A DNA stretch of 33,840 bases, taken from contig JASJQH010000069.1 of assembly GCA_040143965.1 (NCBI GenBank), positions 1 to 33,840 of the forward strand, given 5' to 3'. Of the stretch, positions 9,318 through 21,459 are shown piece after piece. Under the pieces are notes generated by a model. The model saw only the letters and a program-made list of their open reading frames with translations. It made no database searches and was not told the DNA's origin. Positions within the stretch are counted from its first letter, which is position 1, and each line of letters starts with the position of its first letter. This DNA comes from Basidiobolus ranarum. Its lineage: Eukaryota > Basidiobolomycota > Basidiobolomycetes > Basidiobolales. The position numbers and the translations under genes are program-made.

Positions 9318-12300
9318 CTAGATGGAGTTGCGTCTGCCACTTTTTCTCGATAATTGTTCAACATCTGATTTAGGTTTCAACCACTGGTCAAGTAGTCCTT
9401 CTTCTTGCCATTTACGTAAGGTTTCTTTACCGTGTTGATAACCGAGTTGATAGATCTCCTCGAATCGACCAAATTCTAGAACTCCGAATTGTTGAACAGG
9501 AACCTTGGAGTACATGCACCCATCGATGGCTTTGGCTTCTTCGAGTGTACGCACACATGATACGTACGCTAATCTAGATTGAATTTCTGTTAGGGTTGGA
9601 ACGCGCTGTCGACTAAAGGGATTGAGCTGATGTAGAAGGACACGCCATCCAGAGAGTGAGTCTCCATAGGTAGCTGGCGAGTTATCGTCTTCAGCTGCTA
9701 CATCGAATGCAAAAATCTTATCTGCACCCATGGATTTCATGTAACTAACCTAAAGATTATGTTAGCACGCATTAGTTCGTTGAATCTAACCAAGATGTCT
9801 TCTAATGCACTTACTGGCAAGTTGTCCATGTATCCACCGTCGACTAACATGTGGCCATTGTCGCACAAGGGTGGAAGAAACCCTGAAAGTGACATTGATG
9901 CTCGTACATAACGCCAAAGATAACCCATTCTATGAGTTTCCATACGGGAAAGGGTAATGTTAGTGGTCACACAAAAGTATGGTAACCATAGATCCTCAAT
10001 CTGGGTATCAGAGAAGCATTTCCAAATACCACGATTGAACTCGTGACCTACAGAAAACAATGTACTTAGAACGAATGTTGACGAGAGTGAGATAAATAAT
10101 TCTAGGTACCGGTAAACCAAGCTGCCGCTGGATAAGTGAAGTCAAGTGCAAGTCTCCAGTAACTGGCCATGCGACCGGAGAACATCTTGGCACGGCCATA
10201 GATGGAGAGTGTATCGGGGTCACGGGCATAGAGACCACCAATGAATGCACCAATACTCGTACCACCGACCATATCCACAGGTATACCTGCCTCTTCTAAA
10301 GCGCGAATCAGGCCTATATGAGCAATACCTCTAGCACCACCCCCTCCGAGAACTAAACCAACAGATTTGCCACACAAACGACGGGCAAGTCTAAACAAAC
10401 AAACGAATTAGAAAATGGGCAAGATTACATCACAATGTTGTAATTGTTCAGGGTTGGGACTAGGCAAGACTTACCTAGCAAAATCATCACGACTTCCGCC
10501 ATACGAATAGGAAGGTTTGTTGATAATCTTGGAGTAGTATTTTTGGAATTGATCTTGCAACTGATCCTTGAGATCAATCAGTTTGTTCTTACGCTTATCC
10601 TGATTTAATGTTGGGGTCACCCGTAGCTTCATTTGCACATGATGATAGGCGTGAATCCATGCACGTCGCTGGAATAGCAAAGTTAATATGGATGAAGTAG
10701 TTAGCAGAGATAGGATCACCAACCTTTAACCATTGTCTAGTTGATCCTTGAGGACAGTTGTGATCATGGTGGAGAAGGATTAATTCCTTTCTTGCGGTAA
10801 TCTTCATACTTATCAAAAGTCTTTCGAATTCTCCGACAGCAGGGCTGCCATCACCGAGACCAACCAAGAGGATACAATCTGCCTGGCGGATACATCTTTG
10901 TGTCCAAGGTGAATTGACTCCGCTATCAGCTACGTACAGTACTATGCCAACATTTTCCTCTTGGTCAGCCAACCAACTGGCCATCTTCAGTTTTCCCAAC
11001 CGACTAAATGCATACTTGCCAAGAACGGATAGGACATTTGCATGGTTAAGGAGAATGTTACTCACCCCTACATCATTCATCGAATCTCTCAACCGAAGAC
11101 TGAACTCGGTAATTGGTACGTTGTTAGATACAGGTAGCAAGCAAATGGTCTTCAGATTCATATTGTTTTGGCCTAGCTCTACACCCTCTGAACGTCCGGG
11201 ATTATCAGATTTGTACATGGAGGCGGCTTGGGCCTCAAAGGTACGATTAGCGATCATCCTGGATATATGGAAAGTGACCTGCGGATTCGTCATGGCCAGG
11301 GAATGTAGTAATGTTTTTGGAATTCGAGCAAGCTCGGAATCTCGGATGGCGTAGAGCGTTTGTTTACGGGCCAAATCAGTCATGACTTCCAGTTCCCCGA
11401 TCGAGTCGCCTTGACCGTATTCACCAATAATGGTGAAGGTTCTATCCTTGCGCTCACTTATCGAACGTAAGCGACCGTACAATACGATATCCACAAATTC
11501 ACTCGAGTCTCCCTCCTTATAAATCACCTTTCCGGCGCTAGCTTGAATCCACTCGAGAGCGAAATCGATATGTAAAACTAATGATCAAGAAAAATGTTAA
11601 TGCTAAAATCGATTTCAATCTGCTATGCTATATCTTACCCAGCGGTGAGAGATGTGTGATCAGTCTTTTGGCAAGGGTGAGCAATACTGCGGGGTGTCTT
11701 TCAACGATTCGATCCAAAGCATGTTTAGAGAGATAGCCAACTAATGAATCACTACTGGCCTTAATAGTAACCACCGATGGATAGCCGCTCAATCCACTCA
11801 AGTATCCAGCCAAGCCACCAGGCTTGATAAGATACAGGCTTCTCATAGTAGGTCGTGAGTCTGTGCTGGCTGAGGATCTTGCTTTCTTAGATTTGTTGTT
11901 GGCCTTCGAATTAGATTGAGGTTCGCTAATTGGCTTAGACTGGATAGAAACATCCAAAACACCATCGATTACAAAGTAAAGGCCTTCAGTACGCTCTCCT
12001 TCCTTGACTATGAATGAATCTTCCGCGAAGTGTAGGAGTTCCACTTCGTTATCCAATTCGCTTACACATGAATGAATTGACGAATTTGTTGCATTCGTAT
12101 TAACCGAGTCAGTCTCTAGTTCTTCGTTGAGTCCAATGGATTCATTGTCATCGAATGGAGAGTTGGGGGATTCCATTTGATCAGTGTACCGATGTTGAGT
12201 TTTGGCGGTAGGTGTCGATTGGACTAATCCAATACTTTTGGAAATACATTCAAATACTGCGTCTTTTATATTGTTAATATCAACATCTCCATACTCTTGG

Positions 12301-13706
12301 TGAATCGCATCATGACCAAAGTAATCATCTAGATGTATGGGTCGTCTAACAGGAGAAGGAAAGCCAAAATCACTCTTAGTGCTCCATCGTTGAGATTGCT
12401 TTTTAACCGTCTTCACAGATTTGCGTTTCTTGGAAGGTGTTAAAGGAGTTTTGTCTAGTCGAAGAGAGTTTTCTTCAGAAACAAGCTTGGTTCGTAATTT
12501 TTCTAGAGCAGCTGGCTTGCAAAACCCAGGCGGTAATCCGTAGTTCGATAAGTCATTTACTTTCTTTTCAATTTGCAGGATCTCTTTAGTCATCCCTAAA
12601 TATTTTGTTAATGTTAAAAATGTCATTCTCTGAAACCGAGTGAGAATGACCTGAATCATATGAACACCAGCATTAGGAAACTTCTCCATTACTCGATGGA
12701 ATGCTTCAATAGGAATGACAGCAAGCGTTGTATCCACACTGGCCCGTGCAAAAATATTCGAACCAGCACTTAATTGCTCCATTGAATTTTGTCTTTCAAA
12801 CATAGGGGAAGCCATGTAATCCGATTCTGCGAATAATGAAGGGGGATGACTATCCGCTACAGGTGAATTATTTCCACTAAAGCTTCTTGAGAAATCTTCG
12901 CGGAATGAAGTTACGAGTTCGGGACTACGCGCCATGAAAGAGTGAGATTGATCCGTCGTTAATTCATCTGGACGCAAATCAGGGTTAGCTTCGTTTATAG
13001 TATTCAAAACAAAGCTCTTTCGACGGAAATTTCTAGGTTTCTCCTCTTCATGTCTCAATGGAATATCCTCCGATAACATGGCAAGAAGAGTGAATAAACT
13101 CGAAAGAGAACCGCCTTGTTTCACTTCGTGAAGAAGTTCGAATTGTCTCTCACTCCTTCCGGCACCTCGAACAAAAACTTTGGCAGAACCTTCAACGACA
13201 ATAAAGAAAGAGCGTTCTTTCTCAGGACTGAGAGACATTACCTCTCCGGCTAAAAGTTTCCTTGTTTGTAAGTACCTTGCTAATTCATCTAAAACTGGTC
13301 TTTCAAGGTACCCGAAAACTTTGATTGAAGACAAGAACACTTTAAGAAAATCACCGGGAAAAATCTTTAATGCGGGCTCCTCATCGTCAGAGGTAGTATC
13401 TGGATGAAGATCGAAAGAAACCGGATTTCTAACTTCTGGTGGCGGACTCGGGAGTCTAGAGTACTTTGTCAAAAGACGATACCGAACAAAAAGATATGCG
13501 CTCACGACAAGGATACAAAATATAAGCCCCAGTGAATAGAAATCAAGTCTAACAGTCAAGGTATATGAAAGGAGAGTGTACAAAGTGGATGGTAAAGTTA
13601 TGGTGAAAAATGATAAGACATTATAGATTATAGCAGGGATGAAGGGAAAAATAGTATGAGGGTTAGAACTGTCTATCACCACTTCAGCAGTACTGAGGGA
13701 ATCCAT
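9318..13706 (-). CDS. NTE1: Lysophospholipase NTE1 (neuropathy target esterase homologue)
   Basis: Six exons, 1353 aa: 13706-11639, 11577-10724, 10668-10475, 10390-10110, 10047-9815, 9749-9318. Two hydrophobic segments lie within residues ~15-75. Regulatory cyclic-nucleotide-binding-like domains follow: one from about residue 120, interrupted by long Ser-rich loops, one near 570 ([18 protein letters not shown]) and one near 700 ([18 protein letters not shown]). The linker [18 protein letters not shown] leads to the patatin domain with [16 protein letters not shown] (Ser about 1084) and DGG (Asp about 1202), the catalytic Ser-Asp dyad. The enzyme hydrolyses phosphatidylcholine to glycerophosphocholine at the ER; yeast Nte1 acts on CDP-choline-derived PC. 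Length fits fungal NTE1. Everything needed for activity is visible. Confidence 0.96.
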
Positions 13707-14190
13707 ATTTAATATGAATAGCCTCTAAAGAATTTTACGATAGGTTATAATATTGTCAGCAACTAACCAAAGCTTGGTTTTAATAGCTTGCCAACAGCAG
13801 CATGAATATTCATTATCACGTGCAATTAATATTTTCGACATGTGGAATGAAATCATGTGAAAATGGAATTTCCAGGACTAAACCAATTCTCACATCCAGT
13901 AATACACTAGTATAATTTTGTCATTCGGGTAGTACCAAGTTTAAGGATAGCAACAAACAAAACCTTATATTTCGTGTAGGCAAGGGTAGAGACATTACTA
14001 TTGTTTAATAGAACTTTTACTGGGGTAAGAATAAGTGAAAACGTAGGTATAACTGGCCAGGGATGGACATGGATAGAGACACATACAATCTTTGAAGCAA
14101 TATAAGGTACAACAGAATGAATATGAAAGAGAAAATGTTCTTGATGGAATTCAAATACAGAAGTGAGATCTAACTAAAACCTTAAGCTAT
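13707..14190. other. Spacer between p150 and NTE1 genes
   Basis: This 484-bp AT-rich spacer contains the 3' UTR of the p150Glued gene and the promoter of NTE1. No gene, repeat or RNA was recognised. Confidence 0.5.
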
Positions 14191-17100
14191 CTAATATACA
14201 GGCAATGGGGCTTTAGAGGCTATATCCTGCCTGTGGCCGGTGAACTGGCGTATTTTGTGCTGTAGCTGTTGACTACGCTGACTTAGGGTATATATCACCG
14301 ACTGTTGAGTTTGATATTGGTAAGCAGGCTTTTTCTTCAACGATACCCACTTCTTATCGTTATCTCCGGTAGTGGGTGCTGCAAGGTCGATTATTTTTGG
14401 AGAGGCACTAATCATCTGTATTTCTTTCAATAACGACTTGGTTTCCAATGCAACAGACTTGAGTCCTTTGTCAGTACGAAGGGTTGACGAGTTGCGATCG
14501 AGTAAAAGGTTCTTATAGTTGTGGCCTAATTGGAAATCATCCAACGCTTTTCGTGCCTTGAGATGTGAGTTCTCTGTGCGTAAGAAACGTAGTGCTGATC
14601 TGAGGGATTCAATTTGAAGCGAGTAGCTTTCAGATACTTCAGTTATATTACTACTGGCAGATTGGTCAGGGCTTGGTTCAGTGTCTAGTTTACCAGCACT
14701 GACACCTTGCTTCATCTTCTCCACAAGCTGGTCATATTTTTTCTCAGCACTTTCCAACTCACCTTCCAAGCTTTCAATCGCCTCTTCGTAATCTTGTTCA
14801 ACTTTCTTAACTTTCACAAGTTCAGTCTCTAACTGATGAATGGTATCAGTGTATTTTCTCACATTTCCCATTCGTTTCTCGAGCAGTTCAATCTTAACTG
14901 ATGCTTCTTGTAGCTCTTGATTTTTCATCTTATTCTCACGTATCAATGACAAAATCTCTTCATTCAATGGTTTAACCTTACGGTCCAGGTCAGAGGCAAG
15001 AATAATTTGCGACTTCAATTCTCGCGCTCTTTCTACCCAAGGGGCTTCCTTGCGCATCATCTGAGTTTGATTACTTGCATCATCAGTCAAATCAATAAGT
15101 TCAGTAAGATTCTGATTGATTTCCTGGCTAGTTGTAAGAGCCTGGTCAAAGGGAGTCTCCTCGGTAGAGAAGATTTTAGCGGCCACACTGGATATAATTT
15201 GTTGAATATCTTGAAATTGAGCTTGTTGTTTGCTTTCTTTCTTTTGAGAAATGTATTCGGATACGAGTCTCCATAGCTCTTCGGTATAATGAGTAAGCTT
15301 GTTACTCTGATCCCAAAATCTTCGATATTCGGAAGCAACTTCAGGTTTCAACATAGCTGATTGCTTTGGAATACTATCTACGGAACGAAGCAATTTCCGC
15401 GTAACGGCCCGACTGGTCTTCATGGTCGACAATAAGGATGTTACGGGGCGGACAAATTCCTTAGTTAAAGTCGCAGGATCGAAGTTAAATCCTTGAAATT
15501 CCTCTTGAAATTCAGTCGAAGTGATGTATTGTTTCATGTAGCCTAACGTCACTAAGTTTTGTTCAGAATTAAAATCATGAGCCCGTCCAAAGGCAGTGAG
15601 GTGTTCTGTACTGTACGTATGTTCGTTAGACAAATGGGTGTCGATTAGGCGTTCAAATTGGGTTATTGATCGCTGCAAGTCCAATAAACAGTCAGATTCA
15701 CGAAGACTTTCGTTACGTAGCATCTCAATAATGCCATTTAATCTTCTCTCCACCCCGATCACCTCATGATAAAGAGGCCCTATCTTAAGGAACTCGGATA
15801 CAGAGCAGAAATTCGCGTAACTAACGAATCTGCAAGCCAGACTGGACAGCCAGTCCAGTTTCTTACGCATTAAACAGGCAGGAATCATCTCATCCGTGAG
15901 GGTAGCGGGAAGATTGTCAGTTAGTCTGTGATTTTGCCCAATGTGATTATTAACTAGATCCGATTTAAAGATAACGCGTTTCAGCAAAAGCAAACAACGT
16001 AGAGATTCATCCTCATCCTTAAAAGAGTCGGGAAGGAATGGTTGAACATATTTCAATTGTTCAGCAGCTTGCTCGGCCTCTAATCTACGCAACTCCAAGT
16101 CAATGGCTTTTCCTTGCGCCTTCATTGCAGTAGACTGTAATTGCATATTTAAGCTGAGCATCGTTTGTGAGTGTGCATCTAAATTGGCGCTTGTTTCGGG
16201 CTGAGATTCCTCTTTTTGCTTCATTTGCTCAAGGCTACCTTGAAGATTCAAGACCAATTGACGAAATTGATGAATTGTATTTTCATAGTCAGCGACTGTT
16301 TCTTCAGTAGCGTTAAGTCGCTGCTCATAGTCGCGTAGTTGAGCATCCTTAATGTCAATTTCGGTTTGAAGTTGCTGCTCTGTTTCGAAATGGGTTTCTT
16401 CAAGTTCATCATTAAGTTCTTTGATTGCTTCCAAATCTTCGATTGCCTGCCTCATTTCCTCGATCTTTTCTCCAAGAGCAAGATTTTTCTCAGATAATTG
16501 CTCGACAAGGTCCTCAGAACCAACGGAGTCATCTAATCGCTGTTTCAGCTCCTCCACTTGACTCTCGGAATGCTCAAGTTGCTCTTTGACCTTTGCGTAC
16601 TGGCTTTCAATATCTAGAACGGAAGAAAGCTCCTTCTCGAGTGATTTGATTTTCCGATTCAGCTCGGTCTCCTGTTCAGAGGTGACATCTCGGATTCGAA
16701 CTAAAGCATCTTTTAATCGATCATTCTGACGCTGCAACTGAATCAGCTCTATGGCGGAATGTTCACTATCATTGGTTTCCATGTATCCTTCTAAAAACGT
16801 TTCAGAGAGATATTAGCAACAGAGACATGAAGAGATTCTTGCAAACATCAAACATTACTTTCTCTCTTAAATACGTCTAAATCAACACTCATCTCCTCGA
16901 TCTTTTCCTTCAATAGCGCAATCTCTTGACTCATATTTTCCGATCTCTCCTCAGCCATTTCTTTATCCAATGTCATCATTTCTAAAGACTCATAGGCGTC
17001 ATTGTATTTGAATTCTAAACTTTCTTTCTCCGCCATGACCTCTTTGAGGGATTTCTTATGCTCTCGAAGCTCTGCTTGTAATTCATTGAACTTCACTATT

Positions 17101-18117
17101 GAATATGAGAAATCAATCAAAATCATGAATTGTGGAGAATTCAATTAAATCTGAGAATTCTTACAAGTGAGTTTTTGCTTAATCGCCAAGAATTGTTCTG
17201 CCTCATTGCGAAGTTTCTCTTGTTCTTTCCAGCGTTCACGTTCTTCAACTCGTTTTTGTTCAAGTATTTCTAGTTTGAATCTTAGTTCGTCGTATGCTTT
17301 GGCTGAAACCATCTGCTAGTGATTTGGAAGAAAGGTCCCTATATCGTTAACTGATTGAAGTTCATAAAGGTGGAGTTGTACAGAAACTTACCTGATCGCT
17401 GCTGCGAGATATTGTCTTGGGTGTAGTCAAGGGTGATTGATTTGGAGGAGTATTGAGGGATTTTACCGGAGAGTTGGGATCTAGTTGAGGAGTAGCAGGG
17501 AAAACAGGTGATCTGTCGGGTCTATTTACACTGGAGCTTGGAGTGTTTACTGTGGAGATTGGCGTCTCAATAGATGAGCTTTTGAATGGATCGGCACTTC
17601 GCCTATTACTAAACCGACTCGTATTGCTTTGATGAACAGTATCGGTTCGCAATACTGAACTAGGACCGGAAGTCCAGGAAGGAGCAGGTAACCGAGTTGG
17701 AGTTGACAAACCAGGAGTGCCTCGTTGACGAATTGGATGTGCATTCGAACTGGGAGTCATATTTTTTCTAGCTTCTGAAAGAGTACCAGATGCATAACGA
17801 CGTAGGTGGTTAGATCCAATAACACTGGGTGTTTCAACTTCTTGTAAAGACTTAAGTTGAGAAGTGCGAACGAACATCCCATGCTGTGGCTCACAAGTAA
17901 AATATGTGATTCCCTCTACGATCCCATCATTTTTTCCAGACGGTTCGTCTAATTCTACTCCAACCCACTTTCCTTTGGCAAAGGATGTGTTACCTATGAA
18001 GCGAACAGTCCCTGATTTATTCTGAACTTGAACCCTGCTACCAATTTGGATTTGCCACGTTGTAGGTGAGGAGGGGACAGAGGAAGTGGTTGGAGTTTGA
18101 AAAGGTGAAGCAGACAT
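14191..18117 (-). CDS. NIP100: Dynactin p150Glued (large subunit, CAP-Gly protein)
   Basis: Four exons, 1237 aa: 18117-17392, 17315-17165, 17095-16859, 16790-14191. Residues ~25-80 form a CAP-Gly domain (IGSRVQVQNKSGTVRFIG, GVELDEPSGKNDG) with the GKNDG motif that binds the microtubule or EB1 tail. A Ser/Pro/Thr-rich basic linker follows to about residue 240. A long coiled coil starts with YDELRFKLEILEQKR and EAEQFLAI, matching the conserved CC1 start, and continues through LIQLQRQNDRLKDALVRIRD, a dynactin signature. The central globular dynactin domain contains CLMRKKLDWLSSLACRFVSY. A second coiled coil (CC2) lies near the C-terminus. The protein links dynein to microtubules and cargo. The exon 2 acceptor is ambiguous between 17315 and 17312, giving one optional Gln. 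The symbol is the yeast orthologue's. Confidence 0.95.
17312..17319 (-). other. NAGNAG tandem acceptor in p150 intron 1
   Basis: On the minus strand the intron ends CTAGCAG before ATGGTTTCAGCC. Splicing at the first AG keeps an extra CAG codon (Gln); splicing at the second removes it. Both keep the frame, so the mRNA may exist in two forms differing by one residue. Confidence 0.5.
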
Positions 18118-19336
18118 TGTGCAGTAAGCCTTAATGAACTATTAGCTTTGAATGAGCAAATACTAAAGCTGTTTTATGTAGTTAGGATACACTTAATATC
18201 TAAAGACTAAATTTAGCGGAATGAGATCAACATTAAACTGAAAAGAAAAAACCCCTGCTAGTATTCCTATACTCAAGAACTAAGAATGGAATAGTTCTTG
18301 TTCACGACTTGCACTTGTTGACTAGTGGTGGGTGGAAAAGGGGAATCACACGTTACGTGCGTTTGTTTAGATTTGAATCGCATTATTTTTAGCCAGCGCT
18401 ACACTGTACCCGGTTATTGTGAAAAAATCGATCTCCTGGATATTTTGGACTGCGATTCCTACGCCAAAATTCATAAATTTAGTCAAGTTATTCATGACAA
18501 CTCTATGTAACCAGGTACCACATGCGCGTCACAAAAGTTTGGTCATACCAGTACATTCGATAACAATCCCCAGCTCCAACTATACAAGTGATTTTTGCAA
18601 TAATAAGCATACAATTACTTGTTCTTCACTCCTGTAAATATTACTATTCTTGGTAAGTAAAAGTCGGGGCTTAAACCGAATTATGAAAAGTACATTTTAT
18701 TTGAGCTGAGATGGTGATAACGTGTATTGATTTCTCTTCAGCAATACATTGATGTTTATATGATTTATGAATTGATCCAAGATTTGAATAAAGACGAACA
18801 TATGATTTGAATAAAGACGAACTTATGATTTGAATAAAGACAAACATATAATTTGAATAAAGACGAACATATGATTTGAATAAAGACGAACATATGATGT
18901 TAATCTTGAATTTAATAGCCACAGCCTGTTGGTAAATATACAAGCTATTCTGTTGATTCCAAGTCATTCTCTTTCAACATTCATACTGACACAATAAATT
19001 AGGAATTTATTAAAATTCTATTAAGTATGGCACTAGTGTGACATTAATGTGTATTCATTTGCATGTGTCTAACCAATAATTGAAGTACTCTGCTCTTATA
19101 TCTGATTATCAATCGATGCATTCCCATGAGGATAGCACTGAATCTAACGAGGGAAATCAAACTGAACACACTTAGACAAAATATATTACACGATTAGAAA
19201 GATTAAACGAGATAGCTGAGCCAGATAATGCGAAGGGATTATTGATTCGAAAGAGACCAAAGATAAATTATAATATGTGGATATTGATGGTTCTCTATGA
19301 TGCTTAATAATAGTAACATCCAGACTGGTATATCGT
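18118..19336. other. Intergenic region with a minisatellite
   Basis: This 1.2 kb stretch lies between the p150 start codon and the stop of the sphingolipid-synthase-like gene, both on the minus strand. Short open frames on both strands (60-98 codons) show no domain or splice support and are taken as chance. One of them (18671-18967, minus) only exists because it runs through the minisatellite at 18781-18895. It should contain the p150 promoter near 18118-18300. No RNA gene was recognised. Confidence 0.6.
18781..18895. repeat. 23-bp tandem repeat (minisatellite), 5 copies
   Basis: Five head-to-tail units start at 18781, 18804, 18827, 18850 and 18873, each close to GATTTGAATAAAGACGAAC plus ATAT. 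Units differ by single bases (for example ACTTAT at the end of unit 2, and G to A at the start of unit 4). Because 23 is not a multiple of three, the array shifts frame at each copy, so it is not a protein repeat. It lies about 660 bp upstream of the p150 start codon. Confidence 0.93.
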
Positions 19337-20348
19337 TTACGAGGTGTGGTTGTCCTGTCCATCTTCTAGTTCTCTCATGGATGGCACACTAGAGTCTACA
19401 CTATTTCCGTGCTTTCTTTCATATGCTGGGGTGAAGTTGAGTTCCTTAAATCTATTTTTTCTGATAACATAGAGCTCCCAGAACCATCTAAAGGCGTACC
19501 AATTGCCAAAGCAAATGTAAATAGCTAGCAATACGTCTACAGTGTAGTGAGTACGATTAGAGATGATGATTAAACTACCACCAATAACTAGACCGATCAT
19601 CAATAATATTCCGCCTATTCCAATGGTGTTTCTTGGCGCGTAGGTAACCCAGGCCATACAACAGAGCATAAAAATGGATGTATGTCCGGAGAAAATAGCG
19701 TCACCGCAACGGTGAAGGGTAAACGTCCACCAGAAGTTGCTAGTTACATGCTCACAACCAGGGCGAGGATCAACTACCGAAGTAATAGCGACAGTAGTAC
19801 TGTTGGGGGCAGCAAATAAATTTTAGAAAAGAATTAGTTAAAAACGAATCCTTAGCTATACACATACGTTCTCATCATATTATTCATGAAACTGCAAGAC
19901 AAGGCATGCACCGCGATTCTTAACGGAGTTTGGTGTGTCAAAATTAATAGGGCTAGAAAGGCAAAGGTAATTCCATCGAAGGCATCAGTTAACCCGATAT
20001 TGTGCATTTCAGGGATAACCTCAAAACCTATCCACAAGCGAGTCAGAAAACGAAGATAAAACGCTAAATAATATTTGAAGTTGTTACCTGCATCAGGCAT
20101 AATGGGGTTAACTGTGTTGCTAGGACTACGATATGAAGCGTAGTTTGAAAGAACATCCTGTGGAAGAGGAATGAATAAAGAACTTACGAAACATAAATAA
20201 AAGAGTGCTTTACCATTAAATAATAGGAAATGCCCCACGGAATTAAGATACATATAAGTAAAATAACGATTTGTCTGGTGATAACCCACCGGTCAAGTAC
20301 ATATCGCTTAAAGCGCTTCCAGAAAGTATGTAAATCCACTTTTCCCAT
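19337..20348 (-). CDS. Sphingomyelin-synthase-like PAP2_C membrane enzyme
   Basis: Four exons, 275 aa: 20348-20214, 20157-20088, 20027-19868, 19799-19337. The conserved features of the sphingomyelin synthase/ceramide phosphotransferase family appear in order: IMPDAGFEVIPE (the PLPDxGFExxP-type motif), LTDAFDG, RCGDAIFSGHTS with the first active-site His, and HYTVDVLLA with the second His and the Asp. About six hydrophobic segments fit a multi-pass Golgi or ER protein with a cytosolic tail. Such enzymes move a phospho-head group from a phospholipid to ceramide (sphingomyelin, ceramide phosphoethanolamine or inositol phosphoceramide). The head group used here cannot be read from sequence. Splicing out the stop-free 60-nt intron 2 is supported by the GFEV junction. 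Confidence 0.87.
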
Positions 20349-20757
20349 TGTAAACAGAGATAAAAGTCAACAGAGGATTACTTATGGTTCTACCAAATGA
20401 AAAACAACACAGTTGAGATCGACAAACTCAATCCAAAAGAAGTACTAGCAGGGAAACAGGGTTTTGAGGAGGATAAGCCATTGTGAAAAGATATTTAAGT
20501 GTTCGAGAAAATGAAAAATGCTCAAACCAGTCACTAAAGGAGAAACAAACCTGTCCGGCGAATCTCGGTAGTCTAGAGAGCCATTCATGCAATCCAGTTC
20601 TAAGAGATTAATAATTCGAGTAATAGAATACAATATAATAAGAGAACAATATTTTGAAATAGAACATTGTGTGACATGTATATATTTATGTACATATGAG
20701 ATAAACCGCTTATTTGCCAGCCTCTGACAAAGCTAAAATCGAATTAAAATTGATGTA

Positions 20758-21048
20758 CTATTTAGGCAGATAACATGTGGTTATTACCGCACAATGGGCC
20801 ATCATTCCACCAACATTTGTTTCCAATTCATGATACTGTCCGATTCGTTCAGTTTCAACACTGTTGATACTCATTATATAATGGTAGTACTTTTTGGCAT
20901 GCCATAGTAATAAAATAAGCGATGCATAATCGTGCGTTGAATTAAAACAACTCTGATGGAGGAATTGACTTGGTGGTTTTATAAGAGACTGATAGGCGAG
21001 CGGCCCGTTTGTTAGCCTTCGAACCTGATAACTCCGATACAACTCCAT
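20758..21048 (-). CDS. Possible small hypothetical gene or exon
   Basis: The frame starts with ATG at 21048 and runs 96 codons. Its last part (INSVETERIGQYHELE, then TNVGGMMAHCA) looks like real protein: a charged amphipathic helix. A GTAATA donor follows GCG at about 20785, and TTTTAG near 20734 could be its acceptor, giving LCQRLANKR next; a further possible piece (LELDCMNGSLDYRDSP) lies near 20565-20620. I could not build one consistent model and recognise no family. It may be a short multi-exon gene for a small coiled-coil protein, a decayed gene, or chance. Confidence 0.3.
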   Translation of the reverse strand: MELYRSYQVRRLTNGPLAYQSLIKPPSQFLHQSCFNSTHDYASLILLLWHAKKYYHYIMSINSVETERIGQYHELETNVGGMMAHCAVITTCYLPK

Positions 21049-21091
21049 TTTTCCGGATTATCAACAAACATCAATTTACCTTTTTGAGGAA

Positions 21092-21334
21092 TTGATGCGA
21101 GTGATGCCTGGTTTAGATCGTTGCTGGTTAACCTTAATGCTTATACTAGGATTAATCATTGATATATTTAAGGAGTGTCAGAGTGTTTATTGGCAACTTC
21201 GCAATCATGTATCGTTTGACGAAGGAATGTGTTTGACAGAAATGGATGCAATTGACTACAATCTTCAAATTGCTTCACTTATAGTGTCTTTTTTACATAG
21301 GGTACAACAGTTGAAATATTCATGCGTTATCTGA
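21092..21334 (+). CDS. Doubtful small open frame
   Basis: An 80-codon plus-strand frame starts 43 bp from the divergent frame at 21048. It has one hydrophobic stretch near its start (LTLMLILGLIIDIF) and a more ordinary, mildly acidic rest (FDEGMCLTEMDAIDYNLQ). No family was recognised. The composition is protein-like enough to note but not to trust. Confidence 0.22.
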   Translation: MMRVMPGLDRCWLTLMLILGLIIDIFKECQSVYWQLRNHVSFDEGMCLTEMDAIDYNLQIASLIVSFLHRVQQLKYSCVI

Positions 21335-21459
21335 AATTTAATGGATTTTTGCCAAAGAGAGGCCAAATATGCTAGTTTTAGTTAATAATATTATCCAATA
21401 CTGAGTTTAAAGAAAAACTCAGTTTTAACAACGGATTTAAAGATGACTGTATACAAGGA

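Larger units (their letters stand above)
20349..21459. other. Largely unexplained 1.1 kb region
   Basis: This lies upstream of the sphingolipid-synthase-like gene and downstream of the SR-type gene. It should contain the former's promoter (near 20349-20450). Two divergent open frames face away from each other (20758-21048 minus and 21092-21334 plus) and are listed separately as doubtful genes. Nothing else was recognised. Confidence 0.5.

Noticed and set aside
18671-18967. Minus-strand frame with repeated FKSYVRLYSN-like peptides
   Set aside because: It is a by-product of the 23-bp DNA repeat, which changes frame at each copy; there is no start context, domain or splice support.
21005-21035. 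GGTTCGAAGGC on the minus strand, like a tRNA B box
   Set aside because: There is no matching A box, acceptor stem or anticodon arm at the right spacing.
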